The notes under the pieces: model-generated
What the model was told of the DNA's origin: nothing
Database searches by the model: none
What the model saw: the letters and a program-made list of their open reading frames with translations, nothing else
Shown: positions 61,140 to 64,000 of the stretch, piece after piece
How positions within the stretch are numbered: the first letter of the stretch is position 1
How the letters are laid out: each line of letters starts with the position of its first letter
NCBI RefSeq assembly: GCF_964656455.1
Contig: NC_135714.1
Location: 63,265,850-63,329,849, forward strand
DNA from: Halichoerus grypus
Taxonomy: Eukaryota; Chordata; Mammalia; Carnivora; Phocidae
Length of the DNA stretch: 64,000 nucleotides
Direction of reading: 5' to 3'
Translations under genes and position numbers: made by a program

Positions 61140-61380
61140 AAATGGGGGTCGGATGGTGATGACCGGGAAAGAGGCTGCCACCAAGCACAAGAGTCACTTC
61201 TTGCCTGGAGAACTTGGTCCAAGGGGCCGAAGTCGTGAGGCCAGACGCTCTAGACGCGGGAAGGTGGGACGACCAGGAGGCGGAAGGGGCGGTGCTAAGA
61301 TGCGGCTTTCGGAAGTGCGCCGCCTACTCCCAGCCAATGAGGTTTTCATGTTATTGTGTGGGTGCGCGCGCAAGGTTTAG
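61140..61380. other. CpG-rich segment upstream of NAA11
   Basis: CpG dinucleotides cluster here (for example in GACGCGGG, GCGCCGCC and GGTGCGCGCGC) while the rest of the window is CpG-poor. It lies directly upstream of the NAA11 start on its coding strand. Persistence of CpG in an old locus suggests it is unmethylated in the germ line, as expected for a promoter. It probably includes the 5' UTR and transcription start; part may be inherited from the NAA10 parent mRNA. I did not count the CpG observed/expected ratio. Confidence 0.7.
61286..61338 (-). promoter_or_regulatory. Probable NAA11 proximal promoter (GC box, ETS, CCAAT-like sites)
   Basis: Plus-strand motifs are GGGGCGGTG (61286-61294, GC-box-like), CGGAAGTG (61310-61317, a good ETS/GABPA match) and CCAAT (61334-61338, read as ATTGG from the gene). 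They lie about 160-215 bases upstream of the ATG. This combination is typical of TATA-less CpG promoters. The motifs are seen; their use is inferred. Confidence 0.5.
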
Positions 61381-61991
61381 GGGGTGGGGACATGGAGTTC
61401 GTTATGATCTCCTTGGTTTTAAAGGTACTGTTTCGTCTGTTGTTGTCACTGTTCTTTTGTTTCAATTATAACTTCTTAATTTGGATACATCTGGGTAAAC
61501 TTTGGCGAACTGAATAAACCCATATAACCAGAATGTAGACCAAGAATCAGAATATTGCACACACCCCAGGAATACCCACTCAGATCCCCTTCGAGTACCC
61601 ATCACCTAGATTTCTCTGGTTACTCCAGTAACCATCACCCAGATTTCTAACAGTCTCTGTATAAATGGAATCATGGTGCATACACTCTTTCTCTGTTGAG
61701 GTTTTTCCCACTTTATTCGTTTCAGCTACCTTGTGTGTAGTTGGGAGTTCCTCATTTTCTTTCCTGTTTGATATTCTGTTGCCTGAATATGTCACAATTT
61801 ATTCATCCATTCTACTGTGGTGGTTTGTATTATTTCCAGTTTGGGAATACAGTGAGTAGTGTAGCTAAATGTTTTAGAACATGCCTTTTGTAGAAACATG
61901 CATATTTACCCAGGATTAGAATTATATAATATCAGAAGATATTATGATGTTCAACTTTTATAAACACTTTCAAGCAGTTTTCCAAAGTGGT

Positions 61992-62588
61992 TGCTCTGTG
62001 ACCGAACCCAAATCTGTCTGACCCATGTGCAACAAAGCCAATCGCTGAGACATCAGGTATGCAGCAAGGGAAGTTTATTGGAGAAGCTGCTGAATAAGGA
62101 GATGGGAGGACAATCCTCAAATTTGCCTCCCCAGGGAGGAAAGAACAAGTTTTTTATAATCATAGGGATTAAGATTTATGCATATTGATGAAAAGGGCAA
62201 GGAAACAGGAGGAAAGATGGAACATGTGCATTGAACAAACATATATGTAACATATCTCATATTCACTTTGGGCCTGGAGACAACATCAGAAGGAGGCTAA
62301 ATTCAGCTCCTGAGATCATGAGGTTATCTTAAGACAAGGAGAAGGGGCTATGGGCATGCTCTAAGAGCAGCTGTAAACTAGATGATTCTTGGGCTTGTTA
62401 TTTCAGGTAAGAAATGCAGGGCCTTGCTTGTTCCTAGGCTGGACCCAGTTGACCTTGAGTCCAGGCTTCCTGAGACAGCTAGTGGATTTGTTAGTGGAGT
62501 CTGAAAAGACACAATACCTGATTAGGGAGAAACGGTTCTCTGAAAAACAAGCTTTAAACTTTCTGCTGGTTTCAACCTTGTCAACCCA
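61992..62588 (-). mobile_element. Solo LTR of an endogenous retrovirus, antisense
   Basis: About 597 bp with TG...CA ends, flanked by GTGGT (61987-61991) and GTGGG (62589-62593). Read on the minus strand, an AATAAA (62079-62074) precedes a U5-like end, which sets the orientation. The family is not certain (ERV1-like). No internal genes. Confidence 0.65.
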
Positions 62589-63317
62589 GTGGGGCATGGT
62601 TTTAGTTCCACATTCTCATCAGCATTTGGTATTTCCCCTCTTTTTCATTTTATCCGTTCTTGTGTGTAGGTAGTGGTTTTATTTGGCATTTCCCTAATGA
62701 CTAAAGAAGTTGAACACTTTTTTTACATCCTTCTTAGCCATTCTCTGTTCTTTTTTGTGAAATGGTTAAGTCTTTTGTTCATGTTTCTATTAGGTGTATG
62801 TCTTTATCTCATTAATGTTTAATAGTTTTTTTATGTTAAATTCCAGTTAGTTAACATACAGTATTATATTAATCTCAGGTGTACAATATAGTGATTTAAC
62901 TATTCCATACAACACCCTGTGCTCATCACAAGTGCTCTCTTAATCCTCAACACCTATTTAACCCATCCCCCCACTGACCTCCTCTCTGCTAACCATCAGT
63001 TTGTTCTCTATAGTTGAGTCTGTTTCTTGGTTTGCATCTATTTTTTTTTTTTTTTTGCTCATTTGTTTTGTTTCTTAAATGCCACATATGAATGAAAATC
63101 ATATGATGTTTATCTTTCTCTGACTGACTTATTTCACTTAGTATTACACTCTCTATCTCCATCCATGTTGTTGCGAGATTTCATTCTTTTTTTATGTCTG
63201 AATAATATCCCATTGTGTATATATACCACATCTTCTTTATCCAATCTGTCAATGGATACTTGGGCTGCTACCATAATTTGGCTATTATAAATAATGCCGC
63301 TATAAACAAAGGGATGC

Positions 63318-63724
63318 GGGGTGCCTGGGTGATGCAGTCGGTTAAGCAGCCAACTCTTGGTTTTGGCTCAGGGTGATCTCACGGTCCTGAAATCGAACAC
63401 TGCATCAGGCTCTGTGCTCAGTACAGAGTCTGCTCGAGATTCTCTCTCCTTCTGCCCCTCCCACTCATGCTCTCTCTCTCAAATAAATAACTCTTTTTTT
63501 TTTTTATTAAAGATTTTTATTTATTTGAGAGAGAGAGAATGAGAGAGAGCGAGCACATGAGAGGGGGGAGGGTCAGAGGGAGAAGCAGACTCCCTGCCGA
63601 GCAGGGAGCCCGATGTGGGACTCGATCCCGGGACTCCAGGATCATGACCTGAGCCGAAGGCAGTCGCTTAACCAACTGAGCCACCCAGGCGCCCTCAAAT
63701 AAATAACTCTTTAAAAACAAAAAC
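63318..63724 (+). mobile_element. CAN-SINE (older form) inside the L1, itself interrupted
   Basis: Head GGGGTGCCTGGGTGATGCAG, tail TCAAATAAATAACTCTTTAA. Target-site duplication AAACAAAGGGATGC (63304-63317) and AAACATAGGGGTGC (63725-63738). A second SINE sits in its tail. Confidence 0.92.
63497..63694 (-). mobile_element. CAN-SINE (young form) inserted in the tail of another SINE, antisense
   Basis: Poly(T), head ending CCACCCAGGCGCCC. Perfect 18-bp target-site duplication TCAAATAAATAACTCTTT at 63479-63496 and 63695-63712, taken from the older SINE tail. Confidence 0.97.
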
Positions 63725-64000
63725 AAACATAGGGGTGCATGTATACCTTTGAATTAATGTTTTTATATTTTTGGGGTAAATACCCAGTAGATCAATTACT
63801 GGTAGTTCTATTTTTAATTTTTTGAGGAACCTCCATGCTGTTTTCCACAGTGGCTGCCCCAGTTTGCATCCCCATATCTTCACCAACACTTGCTATTATG
63901 TTTAATAGTTTTTAAAAATATATATTCTGGATAAGAATCCTTTGTCAGATACATTATGGTGAATAGCATCCTACTCTAATTGTTGATTTTTCACTCTCTT

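Larger units (their letters stand above)
62831..63900 (-). mobile_element. Carnivore L1, 5'-truncated, antisense, inside the old L1
   Basis: L1 3' UTR (TCCAGTTAGTTAACATACAG) then reverse ORF2 C-terminal text to CACCAACACTTGC. Perfect 13-bp target-site duplication TTTAATAGTTTTT at 62818-62830 and 63901-63913. It holds two SINEs. Confidence 0.94.
61470..64000 (-). mobile_element. Old L1 (L1M-type), antisense, split by an LTR and a younger L1; runs off the window
   Basis: Old L1 text is at about 61500-61991 (ATTTATTCATCCATTCTAC, CAGTTTTCCAAAGTGG), 62589-62830 (CATTCTCATCAGCATTTGG, TTTGTGAAATGGTTAAG) and 63901-64000 (TAAGAATCCTTTGTCAGAT). The pieces are in consistent order, so they are one element. 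Confidence 0.8.

Noticed and set aside
61124..61222. In-frame N-terminal extension of NAA11 to 263 residues
   Set aside because: The codon at 61222-61220 is TTG, not ATG, and no ATG lies in the extension. The family start (MNIRN) is at 61123 with A at -3.

Overview
This is vertebrate nuclear DNA from a carnivoran mammal. It carries 19 recognisable tRNA-derived CAN-SINEs, many copies of the carnivore type of LINE-1, and older mammalian repeats (L2, MIR, MLT1, Tigger1, MER5). The SINE form has a head beginning GGGGCGCCTGGGTGGCTCAG, a box near GGGATCGAGCCC and a tail of AAATAAATAAA. It lacks the dog (SINEC_Cf) and cat diagnostic forms, so an arctoid carnivore (bear, seal or mustelid) is likely; that step is inference from remembered consensus sequences. 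The window is mostly AT-rich and CpG-poor.

Only one protein-coding gene can be supported: an intact, intronless NAA11 (N-alpha-acetyltransferase 11, a retrogene of NAA10) on the minus strand at 60431-61123. A CpG-rich segment upstream (about 61140-61380) carries ETS-, GC-box- and CCAAT-like sites and is probably its promoter. Everything else is transposable-element debris or unrecognised non-coding sequence.

Layout. 1-5486: a long L1 on the minus strand with its 5' end in the window, ORF1 and ORF2 both broken. 5655-8110: an ancient L2 (minus) split by younger L1 and SINE insertions. 8382-9595: SINE, L1 and a solo LTR side by side. 9681-13900: mostly unique sequence. 13900-14930: an old L1 containing two SINEs in opposite orientation. 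18630-19745: a MIR split by an L1. 20323-23976: a near full-length Tigger1 DNA transposon broken by three insertions, one of them an L1 that may carry a 3' transduction. 24470-31000: scattered L2, MIR, SINE and L1. 32575-33418: a 5'-inverted L1. 35117-36012: two SINEs in tandem, then an MLT1-type LTR. 36930-40480: an ancient L1M/HAL1-like fragment, then an ERV-L pol relic. 41100-53000: largely unique with thin MIR, L2 and MER5 relics. 53776-54106: two insertions at one target site. 56647-57150: a DNA-transposon-like relic. 58540-60060: two SINEs and an old L1 reaching close to the NAA11 3' end. 61470-64000: an old L1 holding a solo LTR and a younger L1, which holds a SINE, which holds another SINE.

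I found no new multi-gene system. What is worth a second look is the retrogene with its candidate promoter and a set of retrotransposition events whose target-site duplications (TSDs) can be read directly.
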